The notes below the pieces were generated by a model that had not been told where the DNA came from, did not search any database, and saw only the letters and a program-made list of their open reading frames with translations. Shown here in pieces: positions 12,648 through 27,403 of a stretch of 62,000 nucleotides of DNA. The stretch comes from Tubiluchus corallicola. Taxonomy: Eukaryota > Priapulida > Priapulimorpha > Priapulimorphida > Tubiluchidae. The position numbers were made by a program, and so were the translations under genes. Numbering within the stretch: the first letter of the stretch is position 1; each line of letters begins with the position of its first letter. Location: assembly GCA_030141605.1 (NCBI GenBank), contig JAQGDQ010000002.1, forward strand, positions 2,705,001 through 2,767,000, given 5' to 3'.

Positions 12648-13945
12648 ATGAGCAAATTTATATCGAGCTTGAGAGGATGGATAGGAATTGTTTCCATTAT
12701 GGCTTTTCTAAATACCATACAGTGCTTCATAGACTATCAATTTCTCAAGAAAAACCTGTACAATCAATTTCAGGATGCTGGTTTGTATAAAGTGCTAATT
12801 AGTTCTTCAAAAAATTGTGTTTTTAGGCACACAAAGTTAAAATTCAGTCATTCATAACTTTAGATCTTTGTTCTAGTGATTTTCAATGTATTTACCAACT
12901 ATTGCTATATTTCAATTATTAATTTAGTTAATTGCACTGGAAACTGATGTCACAATTATTGAAAAATTATAATTTTAAAACTCTGCTGTTAAGCAAGCCA
13001 TTATCAAACTTTTTGTTCATTATACTGGCAGCATCTGTTTTAAAATTTTGTACAAAATGAAATTTTCTCGTTCTTATAGATATTGATAATTGATAAGTAT
13101 GATGCAAGGCTATATTTTGTAAGCAGTGCATTGTGACAATGTACAGGCAGCGTAAGTGATAAGGTGAAAATTAGGAAATACATTGTTATCTCATGATATA
13201 CAAGTTTAGTTCAATCAGCAGCACATCAATAACTCAGTATATTGAAGAGTAGTATTTAGGATAGTCATAAATGTATTTGCTGTTAAATCATCTCGTCATT
13301 TGCAGTTAGTGTGCTTAAGGTTAATTTAAAGATAAAAAAGACCTGCGCAGTTCATCAATTAAGCTTAATGAACACCTAAATTTTTTGACGTGAATTACAA
13401 GCTTAAAAGTTACCGATATGTATGAGCAAAGCTGCGTTAATTTTGCAATAAACCGTGATGTCAGCATGGCTCCAAGCCTATCTTGTAGTATGATTTTCCA
13501 CTTATAAGTAGAAAAATTTTTGGCTAAGAAATTAGTTTAAAGTATCACTGAAAAAACAATGGCATGAGCATCAAACATGGCCGAAGAGATATATTAATTT
13601 AGCTGGAATTAATTGTTTTGTTTTCAGTGAATCCACTAATGGCTAGGTTATTTGGTGTCTGGACCTTGCTAGCAGCTGTTATCAGAATAACCTGTGCATG
13701 TGATCTTACAAATCGACCGTATGTATGTGTTTCTCATTCTGCGTGGTGTTTTTTAAACTTCACTCAGAGATGCAGGCTGTCTGTGTAAAAGGATCTATGT
13801 AACTTAGTCGATAATTTTTATAGAAAATCGATGATAAATGTAAATCATTTGCTAATTTTGTCAAATTAAAAAGACATATGTTCATGTATGACAACATTGC
13901 AAATATTTTTAGTACTTAGATGAAGATGTAGACATCAGAAATAAC

Positions 13946-13992
<47 letters not shown>

Positions 13993-15966
13993 TAGCTTGT
14001 CTCAAAAAGTCACTACAGACTTTGATTTCTAACTTTCTTTTCAAATTTTTCTCCAATCTCACAATGTTTGTACATGAATTAAATGGGTCTTTGGAAAATG
14101 TTTTGCTGTACAGTATAAGATTTAACAGGTTCACCAGACCATTATAATGATAAGCTATGGAAGGCGTTCGCAATACTAGATTTCCCTATCTGGTGGATTG
14201 GCCAGAGAGGCACTCTACCATATAACACACTGCAGCAATTTGACAGATTTTGGTCTCTGTGTTTTTTTTTTGAGAAATGTTTACACAACAAGACTTAGAC
14301 GGTTTATGAACTTGATATTACATGTATAATTAAAGATTATTATGCAAACATTTAACTTCAAATGCTGATGCGGAAAACGCATATGTTAAATATTAGCTGA
14401 AGTGATTTGAAAAAAATGCACGTATCAAGTTGCGCCACTAATGTAAAGATTCTTCTATTTTGACTAAATGAATTCCTAAAAGTTTTAGTTCATCTGTACC
14501 TATTTTCAGACACTTTGCTTTTTTTGTTAAAAAATTATACAAAAATATAAAGTGTATAGTGACTTATGAGACACTCTGTGTATTATCTTTTCCATAACTT
14601 GATAATAATATAACATTTCACCTTTAACATAATATACTCCACATCTTCTACTGGTAATTTTAGCATTTAAACTGAATGCATAATTATGCATAGCAGAACT
14701 TGTAATCAATGGTATCACTATATCTTCACTGTTTATCGTGGTCCACTTGCAAATTTACGATTCTAGTGTACCCCTATACCAGTGTGCTTAATACTAATGT
14801 ATCAGAACCTATGCAACTGTATACTCATGCAACAGTTTTACTATTTTCAGGTTGTACAATGTTACTCTTGTAACATTTCTGCTGGCTTTTGGTCATTTTT
14901 GTAGTGAAGCTGTCTATTATCAAACTGCCACCTTAGACGTTGGTCTTATGGCTCCTTTGTTAGTATCTGGTGAGTATTCTAGTTGTTTAAATGTTAATAA
15001 TTTAATTCATTTTTTTCGGCTTTCAGTTGCAATTCTCATGAATTTCATTTTTATTTGATAGGCAGGTGATTGTAATTTGTACTCTATATTAATAATAATA
15101 AATAATAATTAATAATTTATTGAATATTTTTAATGCATTTTACATGATGATCAAATGCATTTTACAAATAAAAGATCATCAAAATTACTAAAAAATTAAT
15201 TCATAAGATCTTTAAGACAATGACATATTGATTGATTAAAAGTACATTGAATATGACAAAAAAGGAAAAATAATAAAAACACAGAAAATTTTGTAAAATA
15301 GTAATAGCAATGCCATAAACCATACACAATAGTAAGTAATAGTAAGTAGGTACAGAAGTCTTTGCTTTTTTAACATGTACATGTGCTAAAGGGCACGGAA
15401 CGGTTCTTTTGCTCGCATTAGGAAAATTTTATCAAATCGCGTGAATATGCAGAAAAAACCCATTTATTCTTTACTTCTATTGTCTTGCTAAGCAGGGGTG
15501 AGTCAGAACTAGCATGTAGTCAATTATTGTGGCTACCATCAATTAAGAGTTTTATAATATTTTACAACAGTCATTTGGTATTTGACGAATGATGGTGTGT
15601 ACTTTTTTGGGCAGTCAAGGAAATGTGAATTTAATAATGGACTTTTTATCTCAGCAGTAAAACATTCGTACATCATGCAATGAAGGCTGACCATTTCACG
15701 ACACCATCTCAGATGACTAATGAAATATCAGGTCTATTATAGCTACTTCTTAGGAAAGTTAACATTTTATTTATTAAGTCCCAGTGAATTAGCAAATTAT
15801 TTATCTAAGGAAACTTGCACCGTATTTTTGTGTTATTTCAGGTGTATCAATTGTGTGGATGATCATAGGCTATTGGTATGTCTGGGCAGTTGATGAAGAA
15901 GAAGATGAAGAAAACTTTAAAAAATTTAAAAAGAAATCTGAAAAGAAAGCAAAGAAAGTGAATTGA
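12648..15966 (+). CDS. ERG28: ERG28 sterol-synthesis scaffold protein, four exons
   Basis: Exons are 12648-12780, 13628-13718, 14851-14969 and 15842-15966. Phases 1, 2 and 1 join cleanly to give 155 aa (the human protein is 140). The N-terminus MSKFISSLRGWIGIVSIMA, the block RLFGVWTLLAAVIR and the block TFLLAFGHFCSEA match the Erg28 family. These are small ER proteins with four membrane segments that hold the C4-demethylation enzymes of sterol synthesis together. The C-terminus is unusual: after the last membrane segment comes an acidic run (DEEEDEEN) and then a lysine-rich tail ending KKSEKKAKKVN, compatible with ER retrieval. A polyadenylation signal AATAAA lies at 16215. Insects and nematodes generally lack this gene, which argues against those lineages. 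Confidence 0.93.
13948..13991. repeat. (ATA)n microsatellite
   Basis: About 14 ATA/TAA units lie in ERG28 intron 2. The poly-leucine frame on the opposite strand is an artefact. Confidence 0.9.
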
Positions 15967-15969
15967 CAG

Positions 15970-18500
15970 CACTTGTTTGCTAATTGTTTGCTTAAAGTGT
16001 AAATATAAATACATAAATATTAAGTGTTGTTAATATTCTTCTGCTTATATAAATTTAATTTTATGTATCTTAGTTATTAATTTTTTGAATGTCTGCTACA
16101 TAGGTATCATTTTATGTAAACATCCGAAATATATGTATATATGCATCCGAAATGCACTCGGCTAAATCTCAATTTACAATCACACTTTGTGGTTTTGTAT
16201 TTTACATATTATGCAATAAATGACTTGGATCATTTGTTAGTCATTTTGCAGCACTAGTGCTACATTTCTAAATGTTAAAATTAGAAAGTGAAAATGATAA
16301 GAGCTTGAAAATTCTGCAGAGCTGCCATTTACACAGATTATCGGCTCTCATTTGTCATCCATGACCTCCAAATGATCTCTGACTTACCTTAAGCTTAAAT
16401 AACACAATTTAAGCTGTCTTCGAGTTTTAGTTGGTGTGCTACATGGCACTTTTTCTATATCAAAGGTGAAAATTTTAACAACTCAAAAATAAAAGCTTTG
16501 TTACAAAGACAAGCTATACTTTGCACATTCCTGATCAACTGAAAACAAGCAGCATAATGTGACAATGGCTTAATATTGCTTAGAATATCACGAGAGGCAC
16601 TTCCAATAGAGAGCTTTTTGTATATATTTCTATTTCTTAGACCTTTAATTCGTTTTCAATAAACGCCTAGAACAATGCTAAAACACCTTGAAGAACGCAT
16701 AGAACAATGGCTTACAACTCTTGGTTTTGGTAAGGCGCTATAAGATAGGTCAAAAGAATGACAAATTGATATATGAATGTACTTATAACTTTGAAGATCA
16801 AATGCTAGGTGAGAGTTTATCCTCAAATTATGTAACGTCCACGCTTAGTGTCGTAATGTGCCACGAGACTCTAGCATTAGTTGCTTAATTCGTGAATTTT
16901 ATTAAAACAATAAAATATGTAAGCATTTTTTCACGTAATGTAATTATTTAAGGCAAAGGCAGCAAAGCGTTTTTAAAAGGCCGATAATTAAAACACGATA
17001 GTATTCTTTGCCATAAGCATAATAAAGCATTTGATATAAGATATCAGTCCCACGACGCAGGTTTTTAGTATGACATTTTTTGGCGTACGAACTGCTTTTA
17101 AGATAAAAGTAATGATTAAAAAGAGACCGAACTGCACTTTTGAAGAAGCAAATTTACGCGTGAAAGATATTAACGGCATGCTCAACTGTGCAGAAAAGGA
17201 CAACTATAATGTTCATTTGTGCATATAGACCTAAATTACATCACCTGTTCAGGCTGTAGGCCTACGCCTATTTACTTACACACGCAGCGGTAAATTATAC
17301 GCTTAGAGAGTTGAAACGTCAATGACGTCGTCATGCACAAGGTACAAATTTTTTTTTACTAGATTACTAAACTAGTGATTATCTCAATACGTTGTAACTT
17401 TCAAAGATTTTATAATAGTCATTCGAAGCTGAAAACAGATCAGATTTGAAAGTTGCTAATTTTTTAAGTGTCACCGTCTTCATCTGCCGTGGGATTTCAG
17501 TATCATTAATAGTGAATTGACTGGTTGAGCTATTAGAATTGAATTAGGACCTGTCTATACAAACAAACTTGGCGTGATCTAGTGGTTATAATGTTAGACT
17601 TGTAATCCGGTCGCTAGTTAAAATCCAGGGTCTGTTGCAACTTTTTTAAATTCCTTTCCTTCCTTTCAAGTTTGTATTCAAACTAAAATTTGAAAATTCT
17701 TTCAATGGCACCCACGTGTCCTCGGGTGCAACCGGGAGAAACAAAAAAGTGTTACTTTCAGCATTTTTAGACTTTTCCAAAACGTAAAGCGTGTACACAA
17801 AAAACATTCGTGCGCCGTTTTGTGAAGATATCCTGACTTCCTAGCTGTTTCTTGGCCTTCGTTAAAATACCCCCTCCAATCATAATTTTTTTTTAAAACA
17901 AAGGGGCTGAGTCTGCGTTTTACTGAGTACAATTCTACTTATTACAATAAGTCAATTTGAATTCAAGTCGTATTTAATTATGTGTTTAATTGAAGGGATT
18001 TTGAAAAATGCGCTTAAATACTAGTAATACAAACAAATATTGCTGTCTTTTAGTCAGTTTTAATAACATATAATAATACTTTCAGCTATACGTATCTGTC
18101 ACTCGAAGCTATGCCTACGTTTGAACTGGCTTCTTTGTGAAATGGGCTAAAAACATAACGATTTGGCTTATAACGCAGACTGAACATTTTACGAAAGTGA
18201 AAAGTGGTAGTCTTTCAATGGGGACAACAATAACTAGTCGCCATTTGAATTACAGTGATTGCCATTAATTACTGAAATAATCTTTATAACAGAAACACAT
18301 TAGGCTGTTATGTTATTTGCAAAAGATCAGTGCTAACGTATTGAAGTCTAACAAACGTTCTTAAATTGTGAGCTGGGCACCCCTCGTACAAACCAATGTT
18401 CCATTCCAATCATAGGTCCAAATTTTTATACAAGTGTGGCAGTATATCCATCTTGTAAACTACAGCTTGCATTTCGTTGTTGGTTTTCAATCTTGGAAGT
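15970..18500. other. Intergenic, mostly no feature
   Basis: This region separates ERG28 from the secreted-protein cluster. Apart from the ERG28 3' UTR and a tRNA-like SINE at 17570, I see only AT-rich sequence and short frames without recognisable content. Confidence 0.5.
17570..17634 (+). repeat. tRNA-derived SINE head
   Basis: GGCGTGATCTAGTGGTTATA gives an A-box-like segment, followed by an anticodon-loop-like ACTTGTAATC and a weakened B box (AGTTAAAATCC). The order and spacing are those of a tRNA, but the acceptor stem does not close and a T-rich tail follows, so this is a SINE and not a tRNA gene. Confidence 0.55.
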
Positions 18501-18770
18501 GTTTGGCAAGCGTGTGTAAGTTATTTAAATTTTAATTTTGGAATATTTTAAAACAAACTACAATATAATCTAAGCTTCAAATGTTGCAGTTTTATGACAG
18601 AATCTTCACTTTTAGAGCTTTATTAAGTCGGACTGTGTTTCTAATTAATACAGATTTTTGTAATATGATAAGTCAGTATTATTGTCTCAACATTTTGCGT
18701 TTGAACATACACCTATGTTTCTCGTATTACACGCTAATGATTTTTTCGCTAAATTTTAGCTACCCAAGCC

Positions 18771-21347
<2,577 letters not shown>

Positions 21348-21534
21348 GTTGCTTTGTCAACTTTCATTATAGTCATTTTCACATGGTGTCAGAGTTTCAA
21401 CCACCATCGCCAATAATTTGCCAAAAATCATATATTTTGTGTAAATGCTTGTCTACACATAATTGCTCGTTATGTGATTTCTTTTTACCGTTTGTTAGCT
21501 TTGTTAACTGCGTTATGCTTTAACAATAAAATCT

Positions 21535-23640
21535 ATAAAAAATAATATAAACCATTTTTCTTTCTTTAGACTTTTTGTTTAGCGGTGCTTGCCCGTCCTT
21601 CTATCGTAATGTGCACTCAGTTTGACATTCGTAATTTTGTGTCCTATGGATCGTCTTGCTGCATATAGTATAGTGGAAAGGCGAATTTCAATTTTCTATA
21701 ATATTCTTATATGTACATGTATACCATTATTAAGTTCGTGCGGAACGTAAAACTCGGCGCATGTCAAACGAAACTGTTTTTGTTGTAACCATGCGAAACA
21801 CGATTAAAATTATAAAACGGGAAAATATTCAATGATGCACAACCGCACGACCAAAGCGAGAATAATTGTAGGCACGAAATCCCGCAATTTTCTTGTACAA
21901 TGATGTCTCGTTTTACCACATGTAGAACACGAGTATACAATTTTTGCAATTACTTTCCGCATTCTAGATGTGTTTTCTTTTACGTTGTGCCTAATGTCAA
22001 TGCATATGTAACGTTGCGCTCCCAGAAACTATGTAGCTATGAAAACCGCGATCTCTTATATTAATATTCTTGGTATGGGCTTAATTTATTTATTTATATA
22101 TATATGTATATAAGATTCGAGGCTACAGCCCGGACGAGGGCACCATTTGCGGCGATCTATATATCAAACGAAAGGTCTCGATCTAGTGTCTTCTCATTGA
22201 TGGTTTATTTTTCGAATGGGGCCCACCGGGAGGAGGGGGAGGCGAAAAACCTCCAAAAATGGCCCTTTTTCGGCCGTTTTTTGCAAAAGTTATACGGCTG
22301 AGATGTAGAGAACTGGAACGGGCCGAGGGGGGTGCTGGGTATGGATAGATAGCCCGTTCAGCGGTGGGTGTAGTAGGCCTATTTAGAATTCCCGAGAGGG
22401 CCACGGCGCCCCGCAACGGGCGTTTTCCCGGACCCAACTCGCGATTTTTTCGAAATTTTGACCAAACAGCATGCGGGAAAAACGTTCTAGTTCCTAAAAT
22501 ATTCCGCTTGTTTCTTTCCAGTCTGCGATCGTATTGCCAACAACGAATTTTACTCGAATTAACTTCTCCCCTAAATCCTGCTATTAAGCTGGAAGCAGAA
22601 CGATAAAGTTGTCACCAATTTCCACAAAAAACAGTGATCAATAAAATATTCGAAAAAATATATATTTATTTATAAATAGCATTGCATTATTTCAATGGAG
22701 AACTTTGCATTTGTTTCTTGATTTTTCCGATTCTTGCCATCAAGAATCTTCTTTGTGTTACTGCATTTTTTGAACAGCGTTACAGATGCTATTATCTTCA
22801 TGCTATTACAATTATATAGCTTCCATGCATTATTGGACCTTTTCTCGTATATCACTGACAATTTTTGATCGACTCTTTTTCGCAAAAAAACTTAAATTCG
22901 TTAAGGAAGATCAGTTTATCATTCTGTTTTTTCACAGTTACTAAGTAAATTTTACCGAAATGATGTATATTAACTGAGGCCATCAGAGATCGTCACAGGC
23001 CTTTGCAAAATGATAATCAAAAAGTGATGCAAAATGATAATCAAAAAGTGGAAATTTTTTTGTAAGCTTCAGTCACGAAACACGAATTAAAATTTACTAT
23101 AGATTTTATTTTGAATGAAGCAACTCAAGCGAACATCCGTTCACACGTTATGGTAAGTTACTTATTTGATTAGTTTTCATAAAAATAAATTGTATAATTA
23201 TGTTCTTAACATGCTTGTTTACTTTTAAAAGTTTGTAAACTGTCTAAACAAGTCCGCATCCTGTATTATTATTGGGCGATAGTGTACAATGTTTATTAAT
23301 TGTCATACAGTTTAAGGTTTATTAATTGTCATACAGTTTAAGTCGTTATTTGTTTGTACGTTTATCACTAAAATGCCGTATGGGAAGTTTTGAAATTGCA
23401 CAACTGTACAATTGTACAACTTCTTTAGAACCTGAAATTTTTCGTTCTATTTTGGCTTTATCAGGTGATGGTACTGTAATTATATTACAGTTTTACCATT
23501 TGCATTAAAAATTGCAATCGCTCCAAAATTACATTTTAAAAACTGTATGTACGTATAGCTTTTATCTTTTTTGAATCACTAATCACATCAACACTCAGTT
23601 CACTATTTCTTTCTGACATCATGTTAATAATTACTTTTTG
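21535..23640. other. Upstream region of the first 12-Cys gene
   Basis: The missing first coding exon of the next gene should lie here or further upstream, but I found no exon with an ATG, a hydrophobic stretch and a phase-0 donor. Two short tandem duplications occur: two 25-bp copies at about 23005-23050 and two 26-bp copies at 23289-23342. Confidence 0.5.
22111..22490. mobile_element. GC-rich foreign-looking block
   Basis: The composition jumps from AT-rich to GC-rich just after a TATATATATATG tract, with runs such as GGGGCCCACCGGGAGGAGGG and CCACGGCGCCCCGCAACGGG, and then returns to AT-rich at about 22490. No frame resembles a known protein. The sharp edges and foreign base use suggest an inserted repeat or transferred fragment, but I find no terminal repeats and cannot name it. 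Confidence 0.4.
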
Positions 23641-23643
23641 CAG

Positions 23644-25011
23644 GCACTAGTATCTGCAGTCCCTCCCAGAGCACCCAGACGTAGGAGCGGATCTCGATCA
23701 TTTAGACGTCCTACAGGTGGAGCTCTATTACCAGGAACTGGAGACCTGAGTTTACGTCCTGTGGGCCATGGGCCCAGAAAACGGGGTGGAGGATGCCAGG
23801 GCGAGGATTTTGCATCAAGATGCCAAGAGGACGGTGGTTCAATAAAATGTGACGAGGATCTTATGGCCATGTCTGAATGCGTGTGTAACCCAGATGAGAC
23901 CTTCTGCATCGAGGCAAGTTTTATAATTAGCGCTACGAATGTACTTGTGTAGGCAGAAATACAGTGCTTTATTTTCTCACTTTATCCACGCGCAGTGCTA
24001 AAATATTCTTTTAGACCACACACTCCACTATTAAGAAGAGGGCAAGGCATAATTTGCTGCACTTACGCACTATGGTTTATCCATTTCTTACAAAATGAAA
24101 TTATAATCCTGTGTTATAGCTTCTTTGCTCACTTACTGATCTATTTCTGGTGCAACTTTGAATCTAATCTAGTGGCATTTGAGTGTCTTACCTTCTCCAT
24201 ATCTGCCAAGATTTGGCATGATAATGTACTATATACTATATGTATGTCACGCATGTCTGCTTCACACTTCCAGAGTAGACTGCTAAACTGCTTACATGAC
24301 CTAAATATATTTACATATGATAAACGGTAAAGAGTGGTCCGCTAAATAAATTACTTAAAAAACTAATTACACGATAGAAAAATAAGATTTATTTAAAAAA
24401 TTATAATATCATTACCAATTGTGTAGAAGCGTTTTCTAAAACTAAGAGTAGAGTAAATTGTTTAGCAGCCTACTCTGGAAGAGTGTGAAGCAGACACGAA
24501 AATATGGATATTAAATGTGTATCTATATAGTATGTATATGTGAAATGAACAGGTGCCACCGTGCCAGGAAGGAATACTGCAGATTTTGCTTTAAATCTCT
24601 TGCGTTTTCTGTCTTAATTGCTTGACTTTATGTCAGATGTTTGCAATTGCACCTTCCCCTTATAAATCAATAACTTATGCAAATTTCGTAATACAAACTT
24701 TGCGGTTTTCTGTTTTTTTTTTCAGTTGCTACGTTAGTCTAGTCGTTAGTGACACTGCTTGATGTTTACCTGATTTAAGTTTTATGTAATATCTGGACAT
24801 TAAAATCTAAATCTAAAATGAATGTTATCGAGCATGTTTTTTGCAGATACAAAAAAGGGACGTTCCGTGCGCATGCGTGAATGCTGACGGTGAAGACGTT
24901 TGGGGTCGTTATCCACCATTATGTCACATCCGTCCTGGTGAAACCGAAGAAGATTGTCCTTGCACCTACGCCAACTTTGTAATAAACAATGGGTGTACGC
25001 CAGCTGAATAA
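23644..25011 (+). CDS. Secreted basic 12-cysteine protein (first paralogue, 5' exon missing)
   Basis: Two exons are visible: 23644-23913 and 24847-25011, together 144 aa plus stop. Only phase 0 is open at the start of the first. It begins ALVSAVPPRAPRRRSGSRSF, which looks like the end of a signal peptide followed by an Arg-rich basic segment, then a domain with 12 cysteines. Spacings between the Cys are 8, 8, 9, 1, 6, 9, 1, 15, 10, 1 and 10, so there are three Cys-x-Cys pairs. The end reads CPCTYANFVINNGC. The paralogue at 27404-31559 shares the Cys order, the closing CxCxYANxxIN motif and the intron position. The intron has a GC donor (GAG|GCAAGT) in place of GT. I do not recognise the domain. 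A candidate AATAAA is at 25378. It is probably an extracellular protein acting with the flanking EGF genes (inference). Confidence 0.75.
24230..24530. repeat. Inverted repeat in the 12-Cys gene intron
   Basis: The left arm, at about 24252-24288, contains TGTCTGCTTCACAC, TTCCAGAGTAG and CTGCTAAAC. Its near-exact reverse complement lies at about 24459-24497, with about 170 bp between. Similarity extends more weakly outward through a CTATATA segment. It could be a small MITE. A 111-codon frame across the left half is not supported as a gene. Confidence 0.6.
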
Positions 25012-25389
25012 CTGTAGCCTGCTTTGTAGTCAACTGTTGCCTTTTTACGTAATAATGTTTCAAAATGTTGTCTGTTAAGCTTGGTCTAAAATGTGAAAAG
25101 AGTTGCAACAACTCATACGGTTTGGCTGAATAGATGTGACACTTGTATTGTATAAGCAGTTCCTTGGTTTACAATTTAAGACCTGTAGCGCCATCTATTG
25201 GCAAGAATGAGAAAACATCGTGAATTAACTTAACAAATCTTTTATTTGTGCAGAAACTAGCAAGGAAAAAATAGAAAAATTAATGCACACATTACAGAAA
25301 TTTTGGTTTTACTGGTATCAAGAAAATCAAAGACATTTTTGTACTGTTTTAGCTTTCACTCTGATATCTATTTAGCTAATAAAGCTCAG

Positions 25390-26570
25390 CATGTTATTTT
25401 TTATTACGTGGAAGTTTTATATTTGACTTTCTTGATTAAACAAAATGATGATCTATGTTGATCCGTTTAAGAGAATATTCTGATTTAATAAATGATCTAT
25501 AGATATTATATGGTTTCATCCACATTGATCGTAGAAGCCGGTTATAACCAAAGTCATGGTTTACATGGTAAAACTGAAACTATTCGAATACATTGGCTTG
25601 CATATTGCAATGATATTGACTTGACTATATTCATCAGCAATTAACATGAAACTGGTGTCAACGAGTGTGCAAATTTATTCAAAATAGAAAGCAGGAACAC
25701 AAAATGACTCAAATTCTATTGAGATGAAGTATGTAACAAACTGCGCCAAGCCAGTTAACCAGATGACATGTGCATTAATGACCAGCCATGACGTCATTAT
25801 TCGTACGCATTGAGTACTATAGTTTCAATTTTCACTTAGCGGAACTCGCCTGTGATGCCGCAAAACTACTGAGTTTATAACTGGTGAATTTACAAATGAA
25901 AGGTACACATCGTATATAAATATGTAAATGCATTAAATTATTAATTGGTAAACTAATATAAAAAAACGGCATTACTTCAGGGACACCATAATAATACTAC
26001 AAGTGGCAGGAAGTTTTTACTTATTTTTATTTTAAAGAAAGACGGGATAATTTTTCACATCCTACCCAATTTTCAAGTACAGTAAAAAGTATGCATGTAA
26101 ACACTGGTAATATTGCAAAAATGTTCCCATAATTAAATAATAGATTAAAGTCTTAATTAACGGCGGGCGAGCCCAACTATTGGTGACATGACATAATTTT
26201 CAACAGCAAAAACATTCGACGAGCGTATTGAACGTGTTTGCGAAAGCGTAGATTTCAAGTATAGTGCTACTGTAAGAGATTCAGTGCTTTGTACTAAATT
26301 TGCGCAAGGTATAAGATAAAAATTTCAATTTTAAATTTACCGCTGTGATCAAGCATTAGCTGTCTAACGTGTGCAGTACGTCACAAACGGACACCTTTGA
26401 ACTGAGATGTACAGCATCTGTTTTTTGCACGACGCGTTTCCGAAATGCTGGCACTACTGCCCGTCTAACTAGCCAATGGTGAAATGCACGTAACAGCGAA
26501 GAACTGTAGTGGCTCCGACGCGAAATTGCGTTTGTGTGGTAATAATTCATTCACGTGAGTCATTCTTGAA
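25390..26570. other. No gene seen
   Basis: AT-rich DNA lies between the two 12-Cys genes. No splice-supported exon or domain was seen. Confidence 0.4.
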
Positions 26571-26578
26571 AAAATAGC

Positions 26579-26635
26579 ATGTTTTCCTTTAAATATTTTA
26601 AAGCGAAGATTGTTTTGGCCTTCATTTTACGATTG
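26579..26635 (+). CDS. Candidate alternative signal-peptide exon
   Basis: The 57-nt frame MFSFKYFKAKIVLAFILRL has a charged start and a hydrophobic core, and ends in phase 0 at a good donor (TTG|GTGAGT). The recognised first coding exon of the downstream 12-Cys gene (27404-27460) is also 57 nt, phase 0, and encodes a signal peptide. This could be an alternative first exon of that gene or the remnant of a lost paralogue. It rests on pattern alone. Confidence 0.3.
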
Positions 26636-26880
26636 GTGAGTTACCTTTAACTTTATTTCGGTACCTGCATACAGTACTATAAAACTTAATTATAAAGATA
26701 GAGAAATGACAATAAAATAGCAAAGGCAGTAATTAGTTCAAATAAAATACAGGAATAAATGTCAGAATAAAGGAACTAAAAGAAATATAAACAAAGAATC
26801 AAAAAATGAGAAAAGGGCAGAGAGTGGGTAGTGTGCGATTATAAAAATGAAAAAATGAGATAAGCGATGGGAGCAAAAAT

Positions 26881-27010
<130 letters not shown>

Positions 27011-27403
27011 TTGTTCAAAATGTCTGCTATGAATTTTAAAAGAGGAAAGAACATGGATGGAAAACAAAACCGGTTATGGAGGCAACAGATGAGAGAAAAT
27101 GGTTGGGATCTCTACTGCAAATTTAAAAGAGGAACGCAAAGTAAAAAAGGGTTGTGAGCAATCAAGAGAGAAAGAGGGGGGAAGAAGAAAATGAGATGAC
27201 AGGTTAGTGAAAAAAGCTCTTTCCTGTTTTATTCAAGGTCTCTGCTATGCACGAAACAGCCATTATTTCGCTATTTCGCTTTATGCATGATTACTCTAGA
27301 GTAAAATCTCAGAAACGTAGCCTTTTAACGCAGTTCCTCGCAGCAAGGATCGCAAAGAGGATCAAGATCGAAGCTAATTGTTGTTGTAGCTAAAAAGATC
27401 ATC

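Noticed and set aside
22039-22105. Candidate signal-peptide exon for the first 12-Cys gene (MKTAISYINILGMGLIYLF)
   Set aside because: The only nearby GT leaves phase 1, but exon 2 is open only in phase 0, and the donor is weak.
23995-24330. 111-codon plus-strand frame
   Set aside because: It lies in the intron of the first 12-Cys gene, overlaps an inverted repeat and has no recognisable content.
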